A stretch of DNA of 64,000 nt from Calothrix sp. PCC 6303 (GTDB lineage Bacteria > Cyanobacteriota > Cyanobacteriia > Cyanobacteriales > Nostocaceae): the NCBI RefSeq assembly GCF_000317435.1, contig NC_019751.1, positions 1,178,001 to 1,242,000 on the forward strand. Reading direction: 5' to 3'. The notes under the pieces are model-generated. The model searched no databases, had not been told where the DNA came from, and saw only the letters and a list, made by a program, of their open reading frames with translations. Shown here in pieces: positions 38,436 to 47,724 of the stretch (positions are counted from its first letter, which is position 1; the number at the start of each line of letters is the position of its first letter). Both the position numbers and the translations under genes were made by a program.

Positions 38436-39926
38436 ATGACCAATAAGCGATCGCATCACGAAACGCCACTAGTAAAAGCGCTCATCGAATGTGCTAACCA
38501 ACTCCATGCACCTTTCTACACTCCAGGACATAAGAAGGGTGCAGGGGTTTCTCAAACTTTGCTAGATACCTTTGGTGAGGCAGTTTTCCGCTTTGATTTA
38601 CCAGAATTAACCGAATTAGATAACTTATTTGCACCGGAAGGAGCTATCCTAGCAGCACAGGAACTTGCCGCAGATATATTTGGTGCGGAAAAAACTTGGT
38701 TTTTGGTGAATGGTTCAACCTGTGGTGTGGAAGCGGCAATTTTAGCCACCTGTGGCATGGGCGATAAGATTATCCTCCCACGAAATGTACATTCCTCGGC
38801 GATCGCTGGGTTAATTCTCTCCGGCGCAATCCCCATATTCATTGAACCTGAGTACGATCCGATTCTCGATATAGCCCACAGTATCACAGCTGCTGCTATT
38901 GCCGCTGCACTGGAAGCACATCCCGACACCAAAGCAGTAATGATGGTTTACCCCACCTACTACGGGGTCTGTGGAGACGTGAATGCGATCGCTAAAATTG
39001 CCCATCAGCATCATATCCCATTATTGGTTGATGAAGCACACGGCGCACACTTCGCTTTCCACCGTGATTTACCAATATCAGCCTTAGCAGCAGGTGCCGA
39101 TATTACAGTACAATCGATCCACAAAACCCTTGGTGCCATGACCCAAGCATCAATGCTGCATTTACAAGGTATCCTGGTGGATAGCGATCGCGTATCCAAA
39201 GCATTACAGTTAGTTCAATCCACCAGCCCTAGTTATATTCTAATGGCTTCTTTGGATGCAGCACGTCAGCAAATGGCTTTGTTTGGTGAAAGTCTCATGT
39301 CGCAGACTTTAAAACTCGCAGATAGGGCAAAAGAGCAAATTAGTCAGATTCCCGGTTTATCAGTTTTAGAAAGTCCAAATCAAGAAAATTTATCTGGCTT
39401 TCAGGCTTTAGATAAAACTCGCTTAACAGTGAATGTTTCTGGTTTAGGTTTAACTGGATTCAGTGCTGATGAAATATTAGAAGAAAAACTTAATATCAGA
39501 AGTGAACTCGCATCACTCAAAAATGTCACATCTATTATTAGTATTGGAAACAGCCTAGCAGATATAGAGCAACTAATTCAAGGCTTTCATGAATTAAAAT
39601 CTCAATTTAGTACTACAAACAAGCTGAATTTAGAAATTACTAACATAACGGCACTTCCCCAACATCAGACATTAATAAATAATTATAAAATATCACCTCG
39701 CCAAGCCTTTTTTAGCCCTACTCAAACTCTTAAATTATCAAAAAGTATCGGATATATATCTGCTGAAACTATTTGTCCATATCCACCAGGAATTCCCATA
39801 TTAATCCCAGGAGAAATTATCCGCGAATCTGCCATTGAATATTTAATTACAGTTCAAAGAATGGGGGGGACAATTACAGGTTTAGCAGATAGCACCTTAG
39901 AAACAATCAGAATCATCTCTAAATAA
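38436..39926 (+). CDS. PLP-dependent Orn/Lys/Arg decarboxylase family protein
   Basis: 496 residues. The N-terminal FYTPGHKKGAGVSQ and LDNLFAPEGAI are typical of the group I decarboxylase family. The aldehyde site is VDEAHGAHFAF, and the PLP lysine is Lys-230 in QSIHKTLGAMTQAS. The C-terminal domain contains CPYPPGIPILIPGE, the family signature. Such enzymes make agmatine, cadaverine or putrescine from the basic amino acid. Which one cannot be read here. The protein lacks the ~130-residue N-terminal wing domain of the inducible E. coli enzymes, as is usual for the Bacillus SpeA/YaaO type. Confidence 0.87.
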   Translation: MTNKRSHHETPLVKALIECANQLHAPFYTPGHKKGAGVSQTLLDTFGEAVFRFDLPELTELDNLFAPEGAILAAQELAADIFGAEKTWFLVNGSTCGVEAAILATCGMGDKIILPRNVHSSAIAGLILSGAIPIFIEPEYDPILDIAHSITAAAIAAALEAHPDTKAVMMVYPTYYGVCGDVNAIAKIAHQHHIPLLVDEAHGAHFAFHRDLPISALAAGADITVQSIHKTLGAMTQASMLHLQGILVDSDRVSKALQLVQSTSPSYILMASLDAARQQMALFGESLMSQTLKLADRAKEQISQIPGLSVLESPNQENLSGFQALDKTRLTVNVSGLGLTGFSADEILEEKLNIRSELASLKNVTSIISIGNSLADIEQLIQGFHELKSQFSTTNKLNLEITNITALPQHQTLINNYKISPRQAFFSPTQTLKLSKSIGYISAETICPYPPGIPILIPGEIIRESAIEYLITVQRMGGTITGLADSTLETIRIISK

Positions 39927-39957
39927 CAGCACGAAGTGGCTAAGTGGCTACGCAAAA

Positions 39958-41436
39958 TCAAGCCTCTTTTTGATTGTGAATTCCTAATTTCTCAACTAAT
40001 ATGGCACTGGCTTGATTCAATCCCACCAATTCCACATCGGCACCATTGCGACGAAATTTCAAGACAATTCTGTCCAGTATCGCTACTGCACCTTGATCCC
40101 ACAAATGAGCATTGGTTAAATCAATGGTGATGCGATCGACTACTTCCCCAAAATCAAAGGATTCTAAAAATTCTTCCTTCGATAAAAAGAAAATTTGTCC
40201 GCTCACTTTATAGGTGCGATGGCTCCCATCCTCACTTAGTGCTTTATCTACAAACACCAATTTGGCAATTTTTCGGCTAAAAAACACCGTACTCATGATG
40301 ATTCCCATTGCCACACCCAAAGCAAAATTACGGGTAAAAATTGTCATAAACATTGTGGTTAACATGACGAGGGTTTCAGTGCGGGGAATGCGGGGAATAT
40401 CCCTAAAGGATGACCAGCGAAATGTACCAATCGACACCATAATCATGATGGCAACGAGGGCAGCCATTGGCATTTGTCTGACCCAATCTTGCAGGGCTAA
40501 AATGGCAAACAGCAGGAAAATCCCCGCACAAAGGGTTGATAAGCGTCCTCGACCCCCCGATTGGATGTTAATTACCGATTGTCCAATCATTCCACAACCA
40601 GCCATTCCCCCAAAAAATGCGGTGATAATATTTGCTATACCTTGACCTTTGGCTTCTTGGTTTTTATCGCTGGGGGTATCGGTGAGTTCATCCACCAAGG
40701 AAGCGGTGAGGAAGGAAGCTAATAAACCCACAATTGCCAAGGTGAAGGAATAGGGCAAAATAATTTGTAAAGTCTCCCAGGTGAAGGGAACTTGAGGAAG
40801 AGCAAATAAGGGTGGTGCTGTGGGTAGTTCTCCCATATCCCCGACGGTGGGCACTTTTAACTTTAGCGCGATCGCAGCGATGGTCATCACCGCTAATGTC
40901 ACTAAGGGAGAGGGAACAACTTTGGTAAACCGGGGGAGAATGTAAATAATTGCTAGGGATATAGCTGTTAAAATATATACTTCTATGGGTTTACCTATGA
41001 GTTGGGGTAACTGTGCGATAAAAATCAACACTGCCAAAGCGTTGATATATCCCAACATCACGGCTCTAGGTACGTATTTCATCTGACGACCTAGTTTAAA
41101 AATACCAAATAATACTTGAATTATCCCCGTGATGAAAGTTGCAGCTAGTAAAAACTGTAAACCATGCAGTTTCACCAAATCTATCATCAACAGTGCCATT
41201 GCCCCGGTTGCAGCCGAAATTGACCCCGGTCTGCCCCCTAAAAAAGCAGTCATTACGGCGATAATAAAGGAAGCATATAGACCAACTTTGGGATCAACAC
41301 CAGCGATAATTGAAAACGCGATCGCTTCTGGAATTAAAGCCAGTCCTACCACCGCACCAGCTAAAACATCAGCGCGAACATTTGAAAACCATTCCCGTTT
41401 TACTGTCTCGATATTCAATTTATCTCCAATCATCAA
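39958..41436 (-). CDS. SulP-family anion transporter with STAS domain
   Basis: 492 residues. About ten to twelve membrane helices (ADVLAGAVVGLALIPEAIAF is the SulP signature start), FGGMAGCGMIGQSVINIQSG in the conserved transport core, then a C-terminal STAS domain (~residues 400-485: ITIDLTNAHLWDQGAVAILD). The family moves sulfate, bicarbonate or molybdate with Na+ or H+. In cyanobacteria BicA is the bicarbonate member. This protein is shorter than BicA (~560) and closer to the general SulP type, so the substrate is uncertain. It is convergent with the decarboxylase, 31 bp apart. Confidence 0.88.
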   Translation of the reverse strand: MMIGDKLNIETVKREWFSNVRADVLAGAVVGLALIPEAIAFSIIAGVDPKVGLYASFIIAVMTAFLGGRPGSISAATGAMALLMIDLVKLHGLQFLLAATFITGIIQVLFGIFKLGRQMKYVPRAVMLGYINALAVLIFIAQLPQLIGKPIEVYILTAISLAIIYILPRFTKVVPSPLVTLAVMTIAAIALKLKVPTVGDMGELPTAPPLFALPQVPFTWETLQIILPYSFTLAIVGLLASFLTASLVDELTDTPSDKNQEAKGQGIANIITAFFGGMAGCGMIGQSVINIQSGGRGRLSTLCAGIFLLFAILALQDWVRQMPMAALVAIMIMVSIGTFRWSSFRDIPRIPRTETLVMLTTMFMTIFTRNFALGVAMGIIMSTVFFSRKIAKLVFVDKALSEDGSHRTYKVSGQIFFLSKEEFLESFDFGEVVDRITIDLTNAHLWDQGAVAILDRIVLKFRRNGADVELVGLNQASAILVEKLGIHNQKEA

Positions 41437-41594
41437 AATTACAACGTCTCAAGCTATATTGTGTTTGCAGTATATTTTGGCACAGTAATTATGCCATACG
41501 ATCGCTAATTTTGGTGTCGGATTAGACTTAGGACAGTCAACACCAGGGATATGTAGAGAATGCGATCGCTTCTCAAATCAAAGATTGCTCACTT

Positions 41595-41897
41595 TTATCC
41601 AATTTTTATCAAACCAGGTCTAGCCATGCAAACATAAGGAGCCACATAAGTATTCTCTCCAATAATTATGTGATCACCTTCTTGATCGTAGGCTCTAATA
41701 TCTACACCATGGTCAATGGAAACATTATTTTCAAAATAAATTCTATTTCCTTTATTACTAACATAACTACCGTTGTAGATGCGAACGTAATCACCAATTT
41801 CTATTGTATCTGTACCGATGAAACGGACGTTTGGTTCAATATTAACAGATTTCCCTACTTTCCGAAAAATTAACTTATAAAAATAACTTCTAATCAT
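41595..41897 (-). pseudogene. Truncated hexapeptide-repeat acyltransferase
   Basis: 100 codons with left-handed beta-helix hexapeptides (VNIEPNVRFIGTDTIEIGDYV, IYFENNVSIDHGVDIRA, HIIIGENTYVAPYVCMARPG) ending abruptly at LIKIG-stop. Family members run on for about another 100 residues with the catalytic region. Upstream the same frame stays open, without an ATG, through KRYSKEYILIGILRGIPSPIGK, which resembles the normal N-terminus of such transferases and overlaps the end of the TPR gene. Both ends therefore look broken. A short functional protein cannot be excluded. Confidence 0.55.
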
Positions 41898-41965
41898 TTT
41901 ACCAATGGGACTAGGAATACCCCGAAGTATCCCAATTAAAATATATTCTTTTGAGTAGCGCTTTA

Positions 41966-42883
41966 TTAACCAATAACAGACTCTAGTGATATTTGCTTTT
42001 GAACAACTTTAATTAAATTCAGTATCCGTTCATAAGCTAAATTTTTGTTTTGTTTTTCAAAATAAATTGCCGCTATCTTTAGGTCAGAAAGTGCAGCTTC
42101 TTCATAACCTAAATTATGTTGGGCAATCCCGCGATTTAAATAGGCTTGAGCATTAGCTGGATTAAGTTTGATTGTGTGGCTAAAATCTCTGACTGCGTTT
42201 GGATAATCATGATTTCTACCACAAGCGCAACCCCGGTTAAAATAAGCACGAAAATCATCTGGGTTGAAGCGAATTGCCAGAGAAAAATTATGTTTAGCAG
42301 CATCAAAGTTTGTCAGGTGTAACTGTGCTGAACCTAAATCATTATAAATTTCGGCTAGGGAATAACTGTGAACATCAGTAACCAAAGATAAAGCCAGATT
42401 GAAGTCCGCGATCGCATGATCATATTCTCCCATAGCAGCGGTAGCAATTCCTCGGTTGTAATATGCCCGAAAGTTTCCTGGTTTAAGAGCAATTGCTTGA
42501 TTGTTGCTCTCGATAGCTGTGGTATAATCTCCTTGGCGATAATAAGCAATCCCACGATTTAGATATGCTTCCAAGTTATGTGGTGCTAAATCTATGGCTT
42601 GATTGCAATCAGCGATCGCATTGCCGTAATCTTGAAGTTGTAGGTAGGCAAGACAGCGATTGCTATAGGCAATTGCAAAATCATCTTTTAAGTTTATAGC
42701 TTGAGTAAAATCGCTGATTGCATCTAAATAGTTGCCAAATTCTAACTTTTTTATTCCAGACTGGAAAATCTCAGTTGCCGAAGTTTGAGGATAAGAAAGC
42801 GCAAAGGTGTTTTGACTACATAACAGTAGCCCCATCGCAAAGGCAAGCGCAATCGTCGTCATCTGCCTAATTAATCGCTGCAT
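41966..42883 (-). CDS. Secreted TPR-repeat protein
   Basis: 305 residues. Signal peptide with hydrophobic core TTIALAFAMGLLLCS and probable cleavage near TFALS (residue ~30). The mature protein is almost entirely seven to eight tetratricopeptide repeats (for example AYSNRCLAYLQLQDYGNAIA, AYLNRGIAYYRQGDYTTAIE, AYFNRGCACGRNHDYPNAVR). It should be a periplasmic or membrane-associated scaffold for protein complexes. No specific function is recognised. Confidence 0.85.
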   Translation of the reverse strand: MQRLIRQMTTIALAFAMGLLLCSQNTFALSYPQTSATEIFQSGIKKLEFGNYLDAISDFTQAINLKDDFAIAYSNRCLAYLQLQDYGNAIADCNQAIDLAPHNLEAYLNRGIAYYRQGDYTTAIESNNQAIALKPGNFRAYYNRGIATAAMGEYDHAIADFNLALSLVTDVHSYSLAEIYNDLGSAQLHLTNFDAAKHNFSLAIRFNPDDFRAYFNRGCACGRNHDYPNAVRDFSHTIKLNPANAQAYLNRGIAQHNLGYEEAALSDLKIAAIYFEKQNKNLAYERILNLIKVVQKQISLESVIG

Positions 42884-43059
42884 ATAAATCTCTAAGAACT
42901 ACTTAAACCTCGTCCATGATGAAATTCAGAGTTTTTTTAGCAATTCAAATACCTCAAACAGCGATGTAAGGTAGCATAAGCCTGTGGGGCTGGCTACGCC
43001 TAATCAAGTCTTTACGGAAAACTAAGTTTCCAATCTAGACGAGGTTTACATACAAAATT

Positions 43060-43083
43060 GTAGAGACGCGATCGCGTCTCTAC
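43060..43083. repeat. Perfect 24-bp GTAGAGACG palindrome centred on a HIP1 octamer
   Basis: GTAGAGACGCGA and its exact complement meet without a loop, creating GCGATCGC at the centre. It lies downstream of petJ and upstream of the TPR gene, both on the minus strand. Same family as 34453 and 57036. Confidence 0.8.
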
Positions 43084-43164
43084 CAGCTTAAAAACTTAAG
43101 CTTTACATAAAGTTACCCATGAGCAGATGCCCTTAGCGAACCTTAACTAAATTATGAACTATTT

Positions 43165-43497
43165 CTAGCTCCAACCTTTATCAGCCTGTTCTAATACATA
43201 AGATGCTACATCTTCAATTTGAGTAGCATTCAAACGTCCGCCAAAAGCAGGCATTGCGCCTTTGCCTTTAGTAACTTGGGTGATAATAGCTTCAGCAGAG
43301 TACATAGAGTACTTTTCCAAATCTTCTTTCTTCAAAGTCTTAGCAGCGTTAACCAAGTTCTTACCACCTGCATGACATTGAGCACAGTTGGCGCTGAAAA
43401 CCTTTGCGCCAAGGGTAGCATCAGCTAACGCAGGACGGTTAAAGGCAAATGTGAAGATGGTAATGCCCAACAGCAATACAGATACAATTCTTTTCAT
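43165..43497 (-). CDS. petJ: Cytochrome c6 precursor
   Basis: 110 residues from [19 protein letters not shown]; an upstream in-frame ATG at 43518 is rejected because it precedes the signal peptide by seven unrelated residues. The cleavage site is [10 protein letters not shown], giving a mature protein of 85 residues, the normal size. Heme attachment is CAQCH (Cys-38, Cys-41, His-42 of the precursor), and the axial methionine is in [10 protein letters not shown]. It carries electrons in the thylakoid lumen from cytochrome b6f to photosystem I or to cytochrome oxidase, replacing plastocyanin when copper is low. Confidence 0.95.
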   Translation of the reverse strand: MKRIVSVLLLGITIFTFAFNRPALADATLGAKVFSANCAQCHAGGKNLVNAAKTLKKEDLEKYSMYSAEAIITQVTKGKGAMPAFGGRLNATQIEDVASYVLEQADKGWS

Positions 43498-44156
43498 TAC
43501 GTGTTCCCTCTGTAACAAAAAATTATTAAGTGCAATATTCCTTTTACATTCTCATGTTCATAGGAGTGATAGTCAAACGACAGGCTGTCATACTTCGCGT
43601 AAATGGTTTATTTATGCATCATTTAATTAACTTTTGTAACTTGCATATTGTCTTTAAGCTTAAAGAATAGTATTGAAATCAGTGGATTTATTAGGTTTTT
43701 TAGAGTATCTTTAACTCAAAAATACTTCAGTATTAATACTGATACTATCAAAAAATAGATCTTTCAAAGACATAACCGATTGATCAATGTTGATCAAGCA
43801 AGATTTGCATGACACCAATAAAGCCATCCATTCGGTTTGTTTAAGCATTTAGACCCATACTTAGACTTTTAGTAATGTTAATTATTTTTTTGGTACAAAT
43901 ACTGAAGTCGAATAGATTATTTATATGCAACATATACAGATAGGTTTCGCTAATAATTAATTAACTAATCTATTTGATCATTCATTTGTAATGTGAGCTT
44001 TGTTGTTAACCTAGATATCTAGTATAAACAACTTGAAGTTAAAAAATAAATCAGAACAGTTAATTTGCTTGCGAACAAGTTAGATAGATACCCAATTCAT
44101 AGACAATGTGTAAATAACACAATAAACATTAAAACCCATTACCATATTTTCTGATT
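43498..44156. other. Long AT-rich divergent intergenic region
   Basis: 659 bp between petJ and the partner-switch genes. It contains the promoters of both. No open frame, hairpin repeat or NtcA box was found. The copper-regulator site of petJ, if present, was not recognised. Confidence 0.4.
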
Positions 44157-44756
44157 ATGACTTATGTCACCTCGATTTCTAATAAAATATTTGGCTATTT
44201 TGTCGATAAACCATTAAGCCAAGATCAACTAACTCTCAAATTTTCACCTTCTTCAATTCCCATCAAAGAACGCTGGCGGAATAATGGATTGTCGGCTGAT
44301 TTTATGGCTGATTATTTAGGAACATTTGTTCCTAAAGATGACGATAATCCTGAGTCAATTCAACGCCAAAATGAATTAAAAGGAGCAGCTAGTTATATTG
44401 CTAACGAATTGTTAGAAAATTCGATGAAGTATTGTAACTACCGAGTCAAGTATCCAGTTACAATTCAACTGCAATTAGATGCTGATCAAATTCGTTTTTT
44501 TGTCAGTAATAGTATTAGTTCCGAATCTATTCAAACCTTTGTTGACTTTATTGAAGAACTAACTAGTTCAGACCCAAATGAAATGTATTTTAAGCAAATG
44601 GAGAAAAGTGCTAATGATGAGACTGGAAATAGTTCAGGTTTGGGTTTATTGAGCATGGTCAATGATTATTCAGCAATGTTAGGCTGGAAATTTCAATTGA
44701 TCCAAGAAAAACCAGAGATAGTTGCTGTCACCACAATGGTACAGTTGACTATTTAG
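44157..44756 (+). CDS. SiaB/Slr1658-like ATP-binding regulator (partner-switch kinase type)
   Basis: 199 residues, no membrane segment. The sequence AASYIANELLENSMKYCNYR near residue 80-100 is the N-box of GHKL ATPases, and NETGNSSGLGLLSMVNDYS near 160-175 supplies the G-box region. This fits the SiaB (DUF6272)/Slr1658 group, which act as serine kinases or phosphatases on a small STAS-like partner. The next gene, 39 bp downstream, encodes just such a partner, and two PP2C phosphatases follow, which makes the RsbW-like role credible. Direction of the reaction (kinase versus phosphatase) cannot be read from sequence. Confidence 0.75.
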   Translation: MTYVTSISNKIFGYFVDKPLSQDQLTLKFSPSSIPIKERWRNNGLSADFMADYLGTFVPKDDDNPESIQRQNELKGAASYIANELLENSMKYCNYRVKYPVTIQLQLDADQIRFFVSNSISSESIQTFVDFIEELTSSDPNEMYFKQMEKSANDETGNSSGLGLLSMVNDYSAMLGWKFQLIQEKPEIVAVTTMVQLTI

Positions 44757-44795
44757 AATATTATCATATGTCCACAATAGCAAAATATTTGAACA

Positions 44796-45137
44796 ATGGA
44801 AGTTAAAGGCGAAAATTATCAAGTTTGGTATGATGTAAGTGCAGCTACAATTAATTTTAGCGGCACACTTAGACTAAACGGGACAGAAGATTACTCTCCA
44901 ATTCTCAGTTTATTAGAGGAAGTCGCGGAGAGTGATCCACCAAGAATAACTTTGAATTTACGTCATTTAGATTTTCTCAATAGTTCTGGAATCACAATGC
45001 TTTCAAAATTTGTGATCGGAATGCGTAAAAAAGCTATTCATATGATGATACTGGGGTCTAATACTATACCCTGGCAAGGTAAATCTTTAAAAAATTTACA
45101 ACGCTTGATGCCCAATTTAACTCTCAAATTAATTTAG
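44796..45137 (+). CDS. SiaC/STAS-like regulatory phosphoprotein (Slr1659-like)
   Basis: 113 residues. It has a STAS-like alternation of strands and helices: SAATINFSGTLRLNG, YSPILSLLEEVAESD, then RITLNLRHLDFLNSSGITML. The serines in LNSSGITM occupy the position of the phosphorylated residue in anti-sigma antagonists and in SiaC. It is encoded 39 bp after the ATP-binding partner and should be its substrate. The downstream target (sigma factor, diguanylate cyclase or other) is not in the window. Confidence 0.72.
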   Translation: MEVKGENYQVWYDVSAATINFSGTLRLNGTEDYSPILSLLEEVAESDPPRITLNLRHLDFLNSSGITMLSKFVIGMRKKAIHMMILGSNTIPWQGKSLKNLQRLMPNLTLKLI

Positions 45138-45366
45138 TTAAAACGGCTTTTAATCAAACAACACACAGTATATCTGAATTATAGTTATCTAAATTCAGTA
45201 TTTCTGTGCATCTGATTTACAATAACTGGCTTTTTGGTGAATTTATAGCAAGTTGATGATAAAACTAAGCTTCTGATTCATGTTAAAAATAATGATGCTT
45301 AGATAAAATAAATCCACTGCTACATTCGCAATAAAATAAGCAATTTTGAATTTTTATTAGATAATA

Positions 45367-45394
45367 AAACCCAGTTTTATAGACAACTGGGTTT
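45367..45394. terminator. Hairpin in the gap before the first PP2C gene
   Basis: AAACCCAGTT (45367-45376) pairs exactly with AACTGGGTTT (45385-45394). It is in the 508-bp region (45138-45645) between the STAS-like gene and the first phosphatase. No other feature was seen there. It probably ends the two-gene transcript, although no long T-run follows. Confidence 0.55.
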
Positions 45395-45645
45395 AGATCT
45401 CAGATTGATATTCCTGTTAAGTAATTAACTTTACAATAATTCATCTTTTTTAGGTAAATATATTACTCATTTTAAAAGGATGCTTGAAAAGTGTTTAGCA
45501 GTGATTTTGGACACTTGGAGATCCCTTTTTTAGCAGGGAGGAAGTAGAGAAGGTTTTAATACCAACAAGAGGACTTTTTAAACATCCTCTAAGCAACAAA
45601 TAAGTTCCTTTTCAAATTTCACATTATCTTCGCATAATTAACACT

Positions 45646-47661
45646 ATGAAATCGATATTTGTTCCAGCGATTAACCTAATGAATCGCTTTAAATATTCTC
45701 AAAAATTTATCCTCATTAGCTCAATTTTTATTTTGCCATTAGGCTTGACATTTTTTCTTTTATGGTCAGAAATTCAAAATAAGAATGATTTCACTGAAAA
45801 GGAAATGCTTGGTAATGCCTATTTACGTCCTTGGAGTAAATTATGGAAAGATATCCCGAAATTACAGTTCCTTAATAATAACCCTGTCACTAACGAAAAT
45901 AACCAAGAAATTCAGAGGATAAAAAAAGATATTGATCAAGCATTTAAATTATTAGAAACTGCGGATAAAGAATTTTCTTCCAGTTTAAACACTACCGAAA
46001 AATTTAACATAATTAAAGATAGTTGGCAAAAAATCAAACAGCGCCAGGATACAGTTAAACCCGAATTAATCAATGCTGAATATAGTTCCCTAATTCAACA
46101 ATTAGATGCATTAAGAGTACATGTAGGGGATGAGTCTAATTTGATTTTAGATCCAGATATTGACACATACTATATGATGGATGCAACTTTGTTAAAGTTA
46201 CCAAATATCCAAAGAACTTTAGGAGAAATTAAGTTACATTCCCAATCAATTATTTTGCGTCAACAAGATTCTATAAATGATAGGGTTAAGCTTATTGAAC
46301 TATTGGCTATATTAAAACAATATAATCAGGAGTTGAGAAAAAATGTAGAGAATTCATTTAATGATAACCCTACAGGAAATCTGCGTCCTAAGTTAGAAGC
46401 AAATATTGAACTACTAAATAATACTATTGATTTACTTACACAAACAACAGTACCTTTCAATAATAATTTTAATCCTATTATTTATGAGGGTTTTATAACA
46501 GCATCTGAACGAAGTCTCAAAAAAACCTACGTATCATGGGATAAAAGTTTAACTGAATTAGATATACTTCTTCAAAAGCGGATCGATACTTTTGCAGGAA
46601 AGCAAATATTGTTGTCAATTTTTACATCACTTATTCTTATTTTAATTACTTATCTTTTTATCGGTTTTTATCTAGGTGTAAAACAAACGGTTTATAGCCT
46701 AGACATAGCTTCTAAACGGATGATTAATGATAATTTTAAAAAAGGAAATGTAGTAGATGATACTTCTTTTGATATTACTTTAGATAATCGTGACGAGTTG
46801 GGACAAGTTGTTCAGTCTTTTAATAGCATAGCCATCGCACTTGTAAAATCTAATCAAGAATTTCAACAACTTAATAATCATATAAATAATGAAAATTTGA
46901 GGATGAAAGCGGAATTAGATTTCACGCGGGAGGTACAGCAAAGAGTTTTACCTAAGCCACAAGAGATTGGACAGATAACTGATTTAGACATTGCCAGTTT
47001 TATGCAACCTGCTAGTGATATTGGTGGTGATTATTATGATGTACTTCAGCAAGATGGACATGTCAAAATTGGGATTGGGGATGTTACTGGACATGGTTTA
47101 GAAAGCGGGATGTTAATGCTGATGGTACAAACTGCTGTTCGCACCTTATTAGAATCAAGAGAAAGTGACCCACAAAAGTTTTTAGATATTCTCAATAGAA
47201 CCATTTATCAAAATGTCCAGCGGATGGATTCTGATAAAAATATGACTTTATGCCTGTTAGATTATCATGATGGGAAAGTTCGGATTTCTGGACAGCATGA
47301 AGAAGTTTTGATAGTCCGTAGAGGTGGGATGGTACAGAGAATAGATACAGGTGATTTAGGTTTTCCGATTGGTTTAGAAGAAAATATTTTTGATTTTGTT
47401 GCTTATGCTGATGTGCAATTATTGCCTGGTGATGTCATAGTTCTCTATACAGATGGAATCACTGAAGCAGAAGATGCAAATGGTGAGCTTTATGGATTAA
47501 AACGCTTAACTCAAGTTGTAAAACATAACTGGGAAAAGGACGCTGAGGAAATTAAGCAAGCGATAATTGATGACTTGTGGAAATATATTGGTCAGCAATA
47601 TCTTCTAGATGATATTACGTTAGTTATACTTAAGCAAAATGCTGAAAAAGTTTTTAATTAG
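45646..47661 (+). CDS. Membrane sensor PP2C (SpoIIE-type) phosphatase with HAMP linker
   Basis: 671 residues. TM1 at about 19-42 (FILISSIFILPLGLTFFLLW), a ~280-residue helical extracytoplasmic sensor (residues 45-320), TM2 at ~325-347 (LSIFTSLILILITYLFIGFY), a HAMP-like region with coiled coil to ~415, then a SpoIIE/RsbU PP2C domain (~430-670). Metal-binding aspartates appear in ASDIGGDYYDV, IGIGDVTGHGLESG and VLYTDGITEAED. It should dephosphorylate the STAS-like partner when the sensor is stimulated. The phosphatase half is nearly identical in layout to the next gene, with which it forms a tandem pair. Confidence 0.87.
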   Translation: MKSIFVPAINLMNRFKYSQKFILISSIFILPLGLTFFLLWSEIQNKNDFTEKEMLGNAYLRPWSKLWKDIPKLQFLNNNPVTNENNQEIQRIKKDIDQAFKLLETADKEFSSSLNTTEKFNIIKDSWQKIKQRQDTVKPELINAEYSSLIQQLDALRVHVGDESNLILDPDIDTYYMMDATLLKLPNIQRTLGEIKLHSQSIILRQQDSINDRVKLIELLAILKQYNQELRKNVENSFNDNPTGNLRPKLEANIELLNNTIDLLTQTTVPFNNNFNPIIYEGFITASERSLKKTYVSWDKSLTELDILLQKRIDTFAGKQILLSIFTSLILILITYLFIGFYLGVKQTVYSLDIASKRMINDNFKKGNVVDDTSFDITLDNRDELGQVVQSFNSIAIALVKSNQEFQQLNNHINNENLRMKAELDFTREVQQRVLPKPQEIGQITDLDIASFMQPASDIGGDYYDVLQQDGHVKIGIGDVTGHGLESGMLMLMVQTAVRTLLESRESDPQKFLDILNRTIYQNVQRMDSDKNMTLCLLDYHDGKVRISGQHEEVLIVRRGGMVQRIDTGDLGFPIGLEENIFDFVAYADVQLLPGDVIVLYTDGITEAEDANGELYGLKRLTQVVKHNWEKDAEEIKQAIIDDLWKYIGQQYLLDDITLVILKQNAEKVFN

Positions 47662-47724
47662 TTGACCTTTTTTTAGATGATTTATATTTGCAATACTTGA
47701 AAAATCAAAGAGTTATAAATACAT

